A stretch of DNA of 64,000 nt from Daucus carota subsp. sativus (Eukaryota; Streptophyta; Magnoliopsida; Apiales; Apiaceae), in the NCBI RefSeq assembly GCF_001625215.2, contig NC_030389.2, positions 37,809,454 to 37,873,453 of the forward strand, read 5' to 3'. A program made the position numbers and the translations under genes. This document shows, in pieces, positions 24,813 through 37,506 of the stretch (its first letter is position 1; each line of letters starts with the position of its first letter). The notes under the pieces are model-generated. The model did not search any database, was not told the DNA's origin, and saw only the letters and a program-made list of their open reading frames with translations.

Positions 24813-24940
24813 CCCCACTAGTTCCCTATCATTTTGTAATAATCCATTTTGTCTGGAGCTACATATGCAAGTAGTTTCTTTCCCTTTGATTTCCTTCTTT
24901 CTACGAGACTCTCACTCAAGTTAAAGTTAGATATATATCG

Positions 24941-27656
24941 ATGAGCAAGAAAGCATCATATAAGGATGCTAGAAGAGAAATAAATTCAAAGGAAGTAGAT
25001 GAGCAGATGATAAATAGTTGTGATGATCAAGAGGAAGAAACGATGATCGAAGATCTTCGGAGAGGCACGTGGACTGCTGAAGAAGATATGGCTCTCATGA
25101 ATTACATCTCTCACCATGGTGAAGGCCGTTGGAATTCTCTCGCTCATTCAGCAGGTAATTGGCCCAGAAACTACACGTATGCTAGCACTACAAGAAACAG
25201 GTCTTTTTACGATGGAAATAGCCCTGTTTGTTGTAGTGTAGTGTCCGAGGTTATTATTTAGTCGAACAAGCCTAACCTTTTATTGTAGTGACTGTAATTA
25301 TAGAAAATATGAAGTTTTTGTCATTCCATGCAGGACTGAAAAGAACCGGAAAGAGCTGCAGATTAAGGTGGCTGAATTATTTACGTCCAGATGTTCGACG
25401 TGGAGACATCACACTTGAAGAACAACTCATGATCCTCGAACTTCATTCTCATTGGGGTAACCGGTATGTATACTTAAGAAGTGCCGTAAGGTATACTGCA
25501 TCAATCATTTTAGAACGTATAATTTCCTCACTTACTATTTGTAATGTGACAGATGGTCAAAAATTGCGCAACAATTGCCGGGAAGAACGGATAACGAGAT
25601 CAAAAACTATTGGAGGACAAGAGTTCAAAAACATGCCAAACAGCTCAAATGTGACGTGAATAGCAAGCAATTTAAGGACTTCATGCGTTACGTTTGGATG
25701 CCTCGATTAGTCGAGAGAATTCAAGCTGCTAGAGGCGATAGTACTGGTAAGGCCACCACCGGAAATTCCACCTTTGCCAAGGCAACCGATAGCAACGACA
25801 ATATTAATAACTTAAGTGTTCCGAGCCAAGTAATCATTATGCGAGAGACAGACAGTATGATGTGTGACAATTTGGAGAGCATGGTCCAGTCCGAAACTAA
25901 TAATCCTAGTAGCTTGCCACCGGAAAATATTAGCACCACTGCCTCATTAACGCCCGATTCCTGCACTAATCTTTTTCTTGATCTAATTAGAGTAATGCTA
26001 GGTCCACAGAAACTGATACAGAAATATGCACAGAATGACGTGGATTCCACTATCATCTGTGCTATGTCATTTTTTGTTTACAGATGTGGATTCCACTCTC
26101 ATCAGTGCTATGCCATTTTCTTGTAGCTTTGTTCTCTGATAGTTTTTTTTTCCTCTTAAGTTTTCAGTCTTAAAGTCTACAACTATCTTTTTATACATAT
26201 AAGTTATATATTTAATCAGTTTCTCAACAACTTTTTTATATAAAAAAATATATTTATATCATATTTTTAATATTTTTCTTTCTACTTTTATTAACCAATA
26301 TATTAATTATATATAATATTATCGTTGTAATTTGACATGTTTATTGCTTTTAGTAGATAATTTATTTAATGTACTTTTACCGGACTTAGTTATTTTATAT
26401 TTTAAAAAATTTAAGTATATATTTTGTTATTTATAATTTAACTTTAACAACATATTTGTCGTACATGAAATATTTTTATACAATCATTATCTTTTTCAAT
26501 AGTATTTATTATTTTTAAATTAAGATATTAAATATTTTTAATTTTTAACTTTTTTTACCAAAACAAGTTTTACCCTAAATATTGATAAGTTAACAATCTC
26601 ATAGCAAATAATATTAGTATTTTTATATTTTAATAGTATAAATATATTTTATTTACTATAAATTTGTTATTCGGATTCTAAGACATATGTTTAAAAAAAA
26701 TTCTTAATATAAAATAAACAAATTTCATAATATATAAAATTTCAAAAATTTATTTTGTTATTCATATATTAATCTTAACGAAAAATATATGTTGAATAAA
26801 ATATGTCTATACTATTATGTATGTGTATACAAATTTTAAAATATAAAAAAACTAAGTCGGGTACAAAAGTATAATAATAAATTATCTAATAAAAGGAAGA
26901 AAATGTCAAATTACAAAGATAATATTATATATATAATTAATATATTGGATAATAAAAGTAAAAAAGAAATATATTAAAAATATGATACAAATATATTTCT
27001 TTATATAAAAAGGTTGTTGGGGAGATGATTAAATATATAACTTATGTGTATAAAAAATATAGTTGTGGACAACTAAAGATGAAAAAACAAGCAGAGTACA
27101 AAGTTAAAAACAATATAAAGTTTTAAAAAAAAAAGGATCAGAGTATAAAGCAAGACGAGTATAAAGCTAAACAAGAGAATGGGATAGATAGTGGAATCCA
27201 CGTCTGTAAACAAAAAATGACAGAGAACAAATAATAGTGGAATCCACGTCATTCTGTGCATATTTCTGTATCAGTTTCTGTGGACCTAGCATTACTCCAG
27301 AGTACAAAGCAAGGCGAGTATAAAGCTAAACAAGAAAATGGGATAGATAGTGGAATCCACGTCTGTAAACAAAAAATGACAGAGAACAAATAATAGTGGA
27401 ATCCACGTCATTCTGTGCATATTTCTGTATCAGTTTCTGTGGACCTAGCATTACTCATCTAATTAATCCTATTCAAGATTCTTATTTTTCCGTTGAGCTC
27501 GGGTTCACAGATACCCTAATGAGCCCCGTGGGTTATTATAACCAAGGTTTCGGATATGATCAGTTTACAGAGCAAAAGACCAGTAACCCTTGGATGGACA
27601 GTGGGGAAATATCGGATAACTTCTGGAGTGCTGGGGATATCTGGATACTAAACTAA
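24941..27656 (+). pseudogene. R2R3-MYB paralogue disrupted by a transposon in exon 3
   Basis: Exons 24941-25154, 25334-25463 and 25553 onward match the left MYB exon for exon, with identical intron phases. The DNA-binding R2 and R3 repeats are intact. In exon 3 a 1467-bp MULE inserts after codons for LDLI, so translation would enter the element and stop at 26126: 305 residues, the last 45 or so encoded mostly by the transposon. The lost C-terminal coding part survives beyond the element (27457-27656), still open and ending with the DNFWS and DIW motif. Element plus duplication is 1476 bp, a multiple of three, so frame would be kept on clean loss. A truncated product could still bind DNA without its C-terminal regulatory region, or the transcript may be unstable. 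Confidence 0.93.
25990..27456. mobile_element. Non-autonomous MULE with long inverted arms
   Basis: Begins GAGTAATGCTAGGTCCACAG and ends with the exact inverse. It is flanked by a perfect 9-bp target duplication ATCTAATTA (25981-25989 and 27457-27465), the hallmark of Mutator-like elements. The arms pair over about 450-500 bp (from 25990 to about 26450, and from about 26800 to the end); the AT-rich core is unpaired. The right terminus is tandemly duplicated: 27139-27297 and 27298-27456, two 159-bp units each ending in CCTAGCATTACTC. No transposase is encoded. The uninterrupted paralogue at about 5285 shows the empty site. Confidence 0.93.
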
Positions 27657-27932
27657 ACAATTCTTAACAGATGAACATTTAAAGAAACCCTATAACTTGA
27701 CATATATAAGCAAACACATATATTTCCATTCCATCAAACTAATAAACTAAGCTACTGAGATACATCCTGAAGGGGAAGTTTTAAATTTTTTAGTTGCTGG
27801 TGGGGTTTCCCTGTGCTATCTTTTGTGGATCTGATTTAGTATGATATTAGTTTTAGAGTTTAATATTTAATGCCAGTGTAAAAGATAGTCGTATCAGTTA
27901 AGTGGTGAATATATTTTAAAGTGCGAACTTTA

Positions 27933-28685
27933 GAGCACCTCCAGTGGAGGACTACTTCTTGCATCGGTCCTCGTGAAACGACCCGGGCCATGTGTTTCTT
28001 TTGTTTTCAGCATTGCGTGAGTGAAGGAAAAAGCGGCCAGTCCCACCATGGTGGGCTGAGCCACTTTGGCAGACTTTAAATATTTTATCAATTTCCTTGC
28101 CTCGTGAAGTGTGTTATTAATCAGACATATGTGCTGCAGTTCTTCTTCTGTTTATTTTTAACGTTATATAACGTATATAATTTTTCCAACGGCTATTATT
28201 TTTACTTCTATAAATATAAAATTTTCCTGCCACATTACTGAGATGGATTTACAAGTCATTTTGGCAGATACTACCAAAATGAACGATGCTCAGCGAAAGG
28301 CTCACGCAAAATTACTTGAGAAAATTATGGCAAGAAATTAGTAGTTATCTTTATTTTCAATAATGTAGTAATTATTTTCAATAATGTAATTTAATAATAT
28401 GATACATTTTAATTAAGAGCCATGTTTTTTATTTTAATAATATGTTAAATATTTATTCATTTGGATTTGATTAATATAATATTATTACATTAAGTTATTA
28501 AATTCTAAAATAATATATCAAATATATAATATAATAAGAATAAAATAAGAATAAAATGGTGCCTGTAAAACTTGGCAAGTGGGCTTGCATTGGAGTGTTG
28601 GGGCCATTTTTTCTGCCGAGCCATTTCAAGCTGATGTGGCAGATAAAGCTGCAGGTGGGATTGTGAACCGGTCCGCAGAGTGCTC
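27933..28685. mobile_element. PIF/Harbinger-like element in the MYB 3' flank
   Basis: 753 bp bounded by GAGCAC and GTGCTC, with TTA on both sides (27930-27932 and 28686-28688), the PIF/Harbinger 3-bp signature. Comparison with the empty site at about 5787 in the left copy (CTTTAGAAGCC) confirms the junctions. Inside, 28243-28341 (+) is a short open frame starting MDLQVILADTTKMNDAQR, which resembles the C-terminal end of the Myb/NAM-associated ORF of plant Harbinger elements. The transposase is absent. Confidence 0.85.
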
Positions 28686-28804
28686 TTAGAAGCCAGATTG
28701 CCCACAAGATTTGTACTATAAAGTAAAAGGGTGTGCTTAATTGGTTCCATGTTTACGGTAGTGTGATATTTTTTACTAGTATATATATTAAAGCGTGTAA
28801 TATA

Positions 28805-29053
28805 AGAGGCTGTTTGGTTGAGCTTATAATAAGTGTTTTGCTTAAAATAAAAAAATGGAGTAGAAGTTAGAAGCAAAGTTAAAACTTATAAGTGATTAAA
28901 GTGTTTGGAAAATAAGTAGAAACCCTGAAACAAAAGCTACCATTCCTAGCTTTTTACAAGTATTTCTTGATTTTTTACACAAACGATACGAAATAATTGC
29001 TTCTAACTTATAAACCCAGAAGTCGACTTTTAAGCCGTTGCCAAACAGCCTCT
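28805..29053. mobile_element. MITE with 13-bp AGAGGCTGTTTGG inverted repeat
   Basis: 249 bp with a perfect 13-bp terminal inverted repeat, AGAGGCTGTTTGG and CCAAACAGCCTCT. Interior closely related to 23175-23419. No clear target duplication. Non-coding. Confidence 0.75.
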
Positions 29054-29536
29054 ATATCTGTTACAGTCAAACTTCATCATTTTCTAATGAATTGGATTAA
29101 AAAAATACTTTCTCAATATCAGCCGATTTCTTCGACATTTTTTAATGTCTCATTTATATTTTTATACTGTAAATTTTTCAAAAATAACAAATTTTATTGA
29201 GCACATTAATATAGACAAACAACTATATCACGCACAATATATTTTATGTATATTTTTGAACATACCGCGTCAATAGGCATGCACGGTGTATACGTGAATA
29301 TTATGCACACTAACGACGATCTTTGAAACTATAACAATCCATAACTCATAACTTAATGTATCCTACTCTTTAACCCGTGCGAAGCACGGGCTGGTATATG
29401 GTTGGTAATTTATTATTTATAATTTAAATTTTAACATCATTTTATTAGTATTTTAGTATTAATGGATTGAATTTTAATTAAATTATATTATTCAACTGAC
29501 TATAATTTCTCCCGATTACTTAAAAATGAACAAACC

Positions 29537-29578
<42 letters not shown>

Positions 29579-31290
29579 GATTTTAGTACATTTAATCCGA
29601 ATTTAGTACACGTAGATTTAGAAATAAAAAAATCAGAAAATTCTAATCTTTTCCAAACATAGCCGATCGTGTAATACCTTTGAAAGATTTAGTTATCTAA
29701 TCAATCGAATTTCAACGTAATTTTGTAATTTTGATTTTTTTGACAACAATAACTTTTAAGATTAGAGTTAGAAAGAATTATGTAATGTTTATATTGAAAT
29801 AGAACACGTTAAAGTTAAAAAGAGTTATATGAAGGTTCTTGTTAAAAAAAATTATTCAAAATTGTATATTTATAATTTTATTTATAACATCATTATAAAT
29901 TTTTTAATGAAATATTATATGATAATGTATTGTTATGAGTGTTTTTAGTATTTGAAACTGATTATAATACTAATAACAGACTCCACATTTGTAGACTTAT
30001 AGTACTAAAAGGAGAGTACCAAACCAAAAAATATAACTAAAACCTTGGAGTACAAGTTATACTCATGTTGGCTTATTATAGTATGGTATAGATATGGATT
30101 GAGTAATATCTTAATAATAATTTGATTTATTAGTTATTTATTTATATTCAAGAATTTTTAACTATTATTTAACTAATTAATATAAAATGTTTCAAACACC
30201 TCATCTTATCCGTCGATGACCTCTACTATTTGGAATAATCCAAGCTCACGACTTAATACTAGACAAAACAAATTATTTAGTGAAGGAAACTAAAAATTAG
30301 ACATAATAATAATTCATTATATACTTATAAGTTCCTAAATATTATTTTACTATTTTGAGAGGATTACCCTAATATCTATATATATCTGGATGAGGACGTC
30401 TGTTTCGGCTTAAAACCCGAGCTTTAAGCCATTTTTAGCTTTGATCTGAAAATTATCTGTTTGTGTAATAAGTCAGAGACCCGCTTAATGTCAGAAATAA
30501 GCCAGAAACTGATTTAAAGCCAGAAGTTAGTTTGAGTTACTTTTTTCGGTGGCTAAATTTTTTTGAATTTTTTTTGATAAAAATTACTCCTTAATCATAA
30601 GTTACTCATAAATCACTTTTATTTTTATTATTATATTTTTAATAACTTATAAATTGTTCATAAGTTAAAATTACCAAACTAACATTTTAAGCTTTCAGCT
30701 TATCAGATAAGTCACGTTAAGTCATAAGCCACGTTAAATTATAAGTCATAAGCTCCGCCAAACGGGCTCATAGTCAAACTTTCACCATTTTCTAATGGAT
30801 TGGATCAACAAATACTCTCTCAATATCAACAAATTCTTCACTCATTATTTGGATGTATCATTCAATTATTTTCACGTTTAAAACTTTTAAAAATAAAAAA
30901 ATATATAACTAAAAATTCAACTTTATCTACTCATTTCATCCACTTTTCAAAATCTATCAACTAAATATTAATAAGTCTCGCCAGGTTCTCATTTTACTTT
31001 CTCTTTTTTATTAATTTAGATATTTTTCTTTAATCTTCGTGTTGGCGGACCGGGGTTAGGGTTGGCCCCAATCCAGGTGAAATCTTAGCTGGCCCACTAA
31101 TATTTATATATGTGTTAAAGTCGAGTTCCGGTTACAAAAATAATAATCTTGTTAATTAGCCCAGTCCATGAATTGTTTTGTACGTAAAAATTAAAGGAAA
31201 AAGAAAATAATACTCCTCATCAGACAAAAAGATAGGTTCAACACTTGAAGTAGATATTCTAAACTCATATTGCGCGGACTTGTATAATAC

Positions 31291-31335
<45 letters not shown>
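29054..31335. other. Gene-free AT-rich spacer with TA microsatellites
   Basis: Contains TA runs at about 29539-29576 and 31292-31335, a Helitron-3'-like hairpin CCCGTGC-GAA-GCACGGG at 29374-29390, a decayed MITE-like stretch near 30395-30770 (…CGCCAAACGGGCTC), and a decayed Stowaway-like stretch near 30830-31030. No coding capacity is supported. Confidence 0.45.
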
Positions 31336-31337
<2 letters not shown>

Positions 31338-32739
31338 TTTATGCTCAAATACAAACTAATTAAGTGTACAAACTACAAACTAAATCCCAGCCATTCATTT
31401 ATATTATAGGTCAGTTAATCTTGTCCATTAGTTGATTTGATATTAAAACAATTTCTTGCACAGTAAAATAACGGTAATTGTCCTCAATCTTCACTTGATG
31501 CTTCTCTCTCCTGCCGTTGTTTCTCTCTCTACTGGCTGCATCTATCTCGCGCGTAATCTCCCCCAATTCGCGCGTGATTTGTGAACAAACTTGAGAGATC
31601 TAGTAAGCATCTTCTCTTTCTCCATAGTCTTCTCGGTATGTTTAATTAAGTAGAAAGTTTGTAGCTTTTCTTATGTTTATTGTTTCGGTGATGAATTGTC
31701 GCTATATATGTTGTTTTTGTTCAATTTGTTGAATTTGACATAAGTATTCTGGCTTTTATATGAGTTTTGTATATATCATGAATTTTGTTAAAATTAATCT
31801 GATGTTAACTACAGTGATAATTAAGTGATAACTATTATAATTATTGTGATTTATGTGATTCTATGATTTTTGTGTTTATTAACTTATTATTGTGATTGCT
31901 GTGATTATTTATTGTAATTATTGATTATTTATCTTGTATAGTCGGCTCAAAAATGTGGGGATTCATCTTTTGTTAATCGTGGATTTAGATGTGACTTCTG
32001 TTGGTAGTGCTAATGTATCTTTTAGCTGTAATGAAGAATTCACGACAAGTTATTTGATTTCAGCTGGTGGTCAAAGGTTCTATCATGTACAACCATATAG
32101 TGTGCTGCACTATTTCATATTGAGTTAGTTTAGAATATTTGCCATATTTATCAATAGCTCTAGTAAGTGTTCATGTCATTGATGCGTTTGTCTTGGCTTC
32201 AGTGTTGATGCTCAGTAATTGCCCAACTTTGTGCCCACACCATTAATTTATCACCAGATATGTATTCCTTTGCTTTATGCGGTTGTAATTGAGTGTTCTG
32301 TAGAAACAGTTTTGTGAGCTTGTAGGCGCTTAAGAGTTGACACAATTTGGAAGGTAGAGATTGTCCGTAAGTTTTACATAGTTAGTAGTTTCACAATTGT
32401 AATTTCACATGGATGGTTTTTCCCTGTTAAAATAAATTATATATTGATTTAAAAACTTATTCATTTAACATCATATAGTTATTGAATATCTATTTACCAT
32501 ATACTATAATAATATTTTTAAAATATTTATGAAGATATACAGTTAATTATTTGCAAAATTAGTGATTGTTGGTGCATATATTAGTAAATATTGATACACA
32601 TATTGGTGATTGTTGGTACATATATTAGTGATTGTTGTTGCATATATTAGTGATTTAAACATATTAGTTATATTTAGTAAAATTTAAGCATATTTCTAAT
32701 AATTATGTATTGTACTATGCTATATTCAGGTGTCAGTTC

Positions 32740-34092
32740 GTAAAGACCATGTTGTTAGTTATTGCAAGAAGTTAGTTTGCTCTTGGCGGCTTTAGGGACC
32801 TCCAAATTTTAGAAGTTTCTGGGATTGCTGCGTTGCTGTTGCCTGGTTTCTTTGTCACAAGTTGGTAAATTATTTTGTTGGGGTTATTCTGTTTTTAATA
32901 TATACTTGGTGGCTTGGATTATTGGTCTCTAATAGTTCTGGTATGCTGGTTGTTTTGCTATAGTTTTTGAAGAAGGAAGTTGTTATTTTGTTGGCTCTTT
33001 GCTGACTGGTGCGGCTGGCTTATGTGGGGATCTAGTGTAGATTGCTTTTATTTGTAGATTAGTTGTGTGCAGAAGTGGCATTGTCTTTGTGTTTTCGAAA
33101 TTTCTAGTCAGATCTGGTGCTTGAAGAATTCTGTTATGAGTGTTCCTGTGGAGGAGTATTTTTAATTCTTGGCAGGGAGTTTTTGGTTGCTTTAGAGGTC
33201 TGGTATGGAAGTTATTGTCATTCTTGCTATGGCTGGGTTGTTCTGGGTCTCGTGTTCTTGTTGCTGCTGTGATTGAGTTCTGCAAATCGAGATATTTTTG
33301 GCTGATTTTAGGAGAATTTTTATTTTTAGTCATATTGATTATTTGTTTGTTGTGGCAGTTGCAGTTTCGACAAGTCCAGGGGCGTTGTTGCTTGGGTGTT
33401 TCTAGTTTTGTGTATTTTCTGCATGTTGTGTTTTTTCAGTGGAGTTGGCCGTGGGTTTCGGGTAGAATGCTAGTGTGCATCCAGAGTGTTTTAGTGAATT
33501 GTTTTGTGGCACTCGGCTTGTTTTCAGTTCTTTATTGTTGGGATGGTGTATGTTCTGCAGGTTGGAGTTTTATTGTTTTCTCTGGGAAGACTTGCCTGCT
33601 GTGCTTGGTAGTCGTTTATTTAAATTATTTCAGCTGCTTTTGTCTCCTCTGGGAGTCTAATGTTGAGGGTTTTAATGTTAATCAATTCTTCTGCTCCATT
33701 TTATGCTTCCGAGGCTGCTGCTATTCTATTGATTGGGGTTCAGGAGTTGGTGTTTTATTTGTAAATCAATGTATCTGGTTCATAATTTAGGTGGTAGCTC
33801 CCTTGATTGATTTAGAGGTGGAGCAGCTGTGTGGGAGGTCTAGCACTCATAATCAGTGGAGTGATTGCTTTTTATCTATCTGGAGGTGTTCGCTTGTGTT
33901 CATCTGGTTGGCTTTTTTTTTTCTTTTCTCCGTTGGAGGCTTTGTATTTTCAACTTTTAGTATTGTTTTGGTGTTGCCTCTTTGAGTGATGTTCTTAGAG
34001 GGATTTTTTTTTTGAGTGGACTCCTCTCTTTGTATTTTTTTCTATATATGTTATAAAGTGAGGTGCCGTCCTCATTTACCCAAAAAAAATAA
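32740..34092 (+). other. T/G-rich stretch inside element A, possible LINE 3' portion
   Basis: Distinct composition: strongly T- and G-rich, with a long open but low-complexity, hydrophobic frame (33140-33790, 216 codons) that looks like translation of non-coding T-rich DNA. It ends TGAGGTGCCGTCCTCATTTA followed by CCCAAAAAAAA, resembling the A-terminated 3' end of a plant LINE. No reverse transcriptase is recognised. The last 170 bp of the window (about 63830-64000) has a similar texture. Confidence 0.35.
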
Positions 34093-34529
34093 TTACGGTT
34101 TTAGCTCCTAATATTTGCAACAAAAAAAAATGGAAACTATTTTAAATCAACAAGGTTGATTAGTGAGAGAGAGAGAGCAATTACAAAATCAAAAAAGAGA
34201 ATCTAAAAATGTAAAGAATGTTTAGCTACTATTCATGATTCATGTACTTGTCCAAAAAAGGAGTTACAAAAATTAACATTTGTATAAATTTTTTTGTTTA
34301 TTTTTGGCGAAAACTAATATGTAATGAGAGATGACTTTAATGTAATGAACTGTTAATTACAAATTTTATAAAGCATCAATCACTAATCACAGTTTTATAC
34401 ACCACCAATCACTAATAGTTGTAGTACCAATCACAAATATTTAAACCAACAATAAGTAATCAAAAACTTAATCAATAACAATGGTTTCTGAATCAAAAAA
34501 ATTCCAAATACTATGAAAAGTTCACATTA

Positions 34530-34760
34530 GACATCTTATGTATGCTTGTCAACTTCATCAAATATAGTTGCTAAATTCTTGGCAAAAGTGACTGTTTTTT
34601 TTCTTGTGAGGCCGTGTGTAGTATTTCTTGGCCTTTCTTCTCCGTAGAAAGCCTTTCCACCACAGTATCATAAACACCACCGGATACTGTCGCAACCACA
34701 ATCCCCAAAATAAGGCCCACTGATCTTTTCCCCTCACTTGGGATGCTATCTGAATGTATA
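34530..34760 (-). pseudogene. Possible captured fragment with a membrane segment
   Basis: Read on the - strand, SVGLILGIVVATVSG is followed, after a frame change, by LRRRKAKK. This hydrophobic run plus basic stop-transfer resembles the transmembrane/juxtamembrane part of a receptor-like protein. It is too short and frameshifted to assign to a family. Confidence 0.3.
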
Positions 34761-37506
34761 TGAAAAAAAAATTCTCAATTAGTTATATGTGCCCAACATG
34801 AGTTCCGCTATATTCAGAGCTTCATATAATAGAGAAGTACACAAAAACTATAGCATTTTGCTTGTTAACTATGAATTTACCTTTTTGAAAAGCCAAGGAA
34901 AGAAAGCCTCAAAACAACTTAATTTAGAAAATAGTTCACTGCACATACCATAAATGTTTATTTTATAAGAAATGTTCTGAATTGTAAATACTTATCTCTT
35001 GCATTGGGAAACGCAGATCAACTAAAATAATAAGTAAAAAAATGGTGCCCAACTGCCTACGAATGACGAAAGAAACTACAAAGTATATTACTGGGTCTCT
35101 AATTGGTATATTATTGATATAAATGTCTACATGTAGGGACTGTTTATAATATCTGGATATATCTAATTACTGAACATGTCCAAAACATAAGTAGCAATAA
35201 TGCACGTCCGCCTAATAATCAAATCATAAGTTGCAATAACGAAGAATCGTTCCATGTGCTGATATGTGCAACAAATTTTCCTAGTTAACAAAGTAACATT
35301 TGGAAAAATTGGAAAAGACCCTTTTATATACTGAACTTCTCATTTTCGTAGTTCAATTACGTCAATTAGGTCAATGGAGTTACAGTTGTGTCGATCTCCT
35401 GTTTCTCATATTGACCCCGAGTAGAACACTAGAACACTAACACTAATACTAATCACTAATCACTAAAAACTAATTACCAAAAAGCGACATCAAAAGCACC
35501 AATCACTAACCAGCATAAAGCAACAGTGGATAGTATTTAGTAATTATTGATGCAACTATTAGTTATTAGTTACAACCTCAACAGTAATCACCAATGTGGC
35601 ATATAATCATAAAATTTAACATATAAATTTGTAAATTTAACATATAAATTATTAATGAAGTTGTAAAAATATTACATGAGATAACTAATTACTACGAATC
35701 ACATAATTATATTTGATTTCAGGATATTACATAATTTAACATAGAACTACATAAGCTCTCCAATCATATAATTAGTTCCAATCAACTTTGATTTTTCAAG
35801 TATAAGTAAATACAAAATAAGTTTTATACTGTAATATATTAGACTTGCAGCATTATAGTCAAATTTTATGCTATCTAATATATTTTGTTGAAGAGTCAAG
35901 AATGCAGTTCTATCTACTCATTGTTATGCCATGGTTCTTCTAACATTGATATCATTTATGCTGATCACTAATTACTACAAATCACAATTTTATCCAAATT
36001 AAATACAGAGCAAGCTAAAAAAAATACAGAGCAAGCTAAAGACGAAACTATATGTCATCAAAGTTAAACAAAATAACTAACCTAATTACTACAAATCACC
36101 AACAATGTCGATAAATGACTAATTACTAGATATAAGTATGGATTATAAACACTACAAAACAAAAGCACTAATGACTAATTACTACTAAATAACTAAAAAG
36201 TGATATCTGATCACTAACACTAAACATTAATTTATACTAAATCACTACATTTCAGAGGCACTACTCACTACAAATCAGATACAGTAATCACTAATTACAA
36301 CTAAAATCAACACAATGTGACTTCAGATCACAAACACTAATCACTAATTATAACTAAAAATGAGAATCAGAATGCAGTACAATACATTTTTGAAGAATTT
36401 GGAAGTAATCTCCTCCTGCTAGAGTACGATGCTGATCTTCGCTATGAAATTCCTGATTTTATTGCAAAAGTTGTTTAAAATGGAGGATTTTCGCTTGTAA
36501 TAGTTGCTAGAAAAGGTTTAAAATCGAAGAACAGAAGCAGATTAATAAAGCTTTTATTGATTATACCTTGGTCCTTGTATTCGACAAAGATGAACGGTTT
36601 GAGAAAGTGGACTTCACAATTGTTTTGTGTCTATACGTATGTATACGTGGTAATTGCTTTTAATTTTTAGACTAATGATTGTGTGTGTGCTGGGCCGATC
36701 GGGGCAAGCAGGTTTTTTTTGGGTTGGGCCATGGTTTGTAGTTTGTACGCTAAACTAGTTTGTACAGGAATAGCCCCATATATATATATAGGGTGTTGTT
36801 CCTGTACAAACTATTTTATCGTACAAACTACAAACCAAGGCCCGACCTAAAAAATATTAGAGCTCGGCCCAATTCCTAACTGACCCAATACAATACAACA
36901 ACTAGTTTTAAATAACTGAGACAAAACAAAATATACACACGTATAGATACACAACAATTATCACTTTTTAACCTGTTCATCTCTTTCAAACACAAGATAT
37001 AATCACCAAAAGCTCTACTCGCTTGTATTCTTCGATTTCTCGCCGTTTTTGCAACTTTTACAAGCTAAACTCCTTCGTTTTGAACAAATTTTGCAGAAAC
37101 TCAGGAAAATTGTAGTGGAGACCAACATCCTGCGCTCAAACGGAAGGAGATTACCTTCAAATTCTTCAAATAGGTACCGTACTACATTCCGAATCTCGTA
37201 TTATACTGTGAAAGCAAAAAATAATGGCTAGGACTAAAGAAGGTATGTTATTTAGGGTTTTATAATTTTTCATTTTTATTTTTATAAATTTGTGCTCTTA
37301 AACTTTTTTTCTCCTGATTTGCATTTTCAAATTACAAATTTATATGTTAAATTTTATGATAATTTACCTACAATTAGTGATTATTGCTTCTAATGTTGAT
37401 TTCATGTTGATTAGTGATTAGTGTTAATGATTTTAAGTCAATTTGTAATTATTTAGTGCTAAGTAGTGATTTTGTGGCGATTTAGTCGTTAGTGCTTGTG
37501 ATTTTT

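Larger units (their letters stand above)
23600..28770. repeat. Right copy of the tandem duplication
   Basis: Counterpart of about 1980-5860, with private insertions: a MULE in MYB exon 3 (25990-27456) and a PIF/Harbinger-like element in the 3' flank (27933-28685). The uninterrupted left copy acts as the empty-site control for both. Confidence 0.75.
31336..36777. mobile_element. Large inverted-ended element A beside TA repeats, class unknown
   Basis: Left end AGTTTATGCTCAAATACAAA and right end (inverse) GGGGCTATTCCTGTACAAAC share a second motif about 35 bp inside, GTACAAACTACAAAC. Both ends abut (TA)n. TTAGTGATT-type motifs point inward: + orientation near 31810-32680 and the inverse AATCACTAA at about 34370-36360. 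The left end is followed by a CT-rich leader (31500-31560) matched by the right end of element B. No transposase is recognised. TA-microsatellite flanks recall Micron-type elements of rice, but the class is not established. Confidence 0.6.

Noticed and set aside
27073-27261. 62-codon - strand frame in the MYB-inserted MULE
   Set aside because: It is part of the inverted arm, with no transposase similarity.
29374-29395. Helitron-like 3' hairpin CCCGTGC-GAA-GCACGGG followed by CTGG
   Set aside because: The CTRR terminus is directly against the hairpin instead of about 11 nt away, and no convincing TC... 5' end was found upstream, so I do not call a second Helitron.
33140-33790. 216-codon open frame on the + strand
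   Set aside because: Its translation is almost only hydrophobic, Cys- and Trp-rich residues from T/G-rich DNA, with no domain or splice context. I treat it as non-coding repeat sequence.
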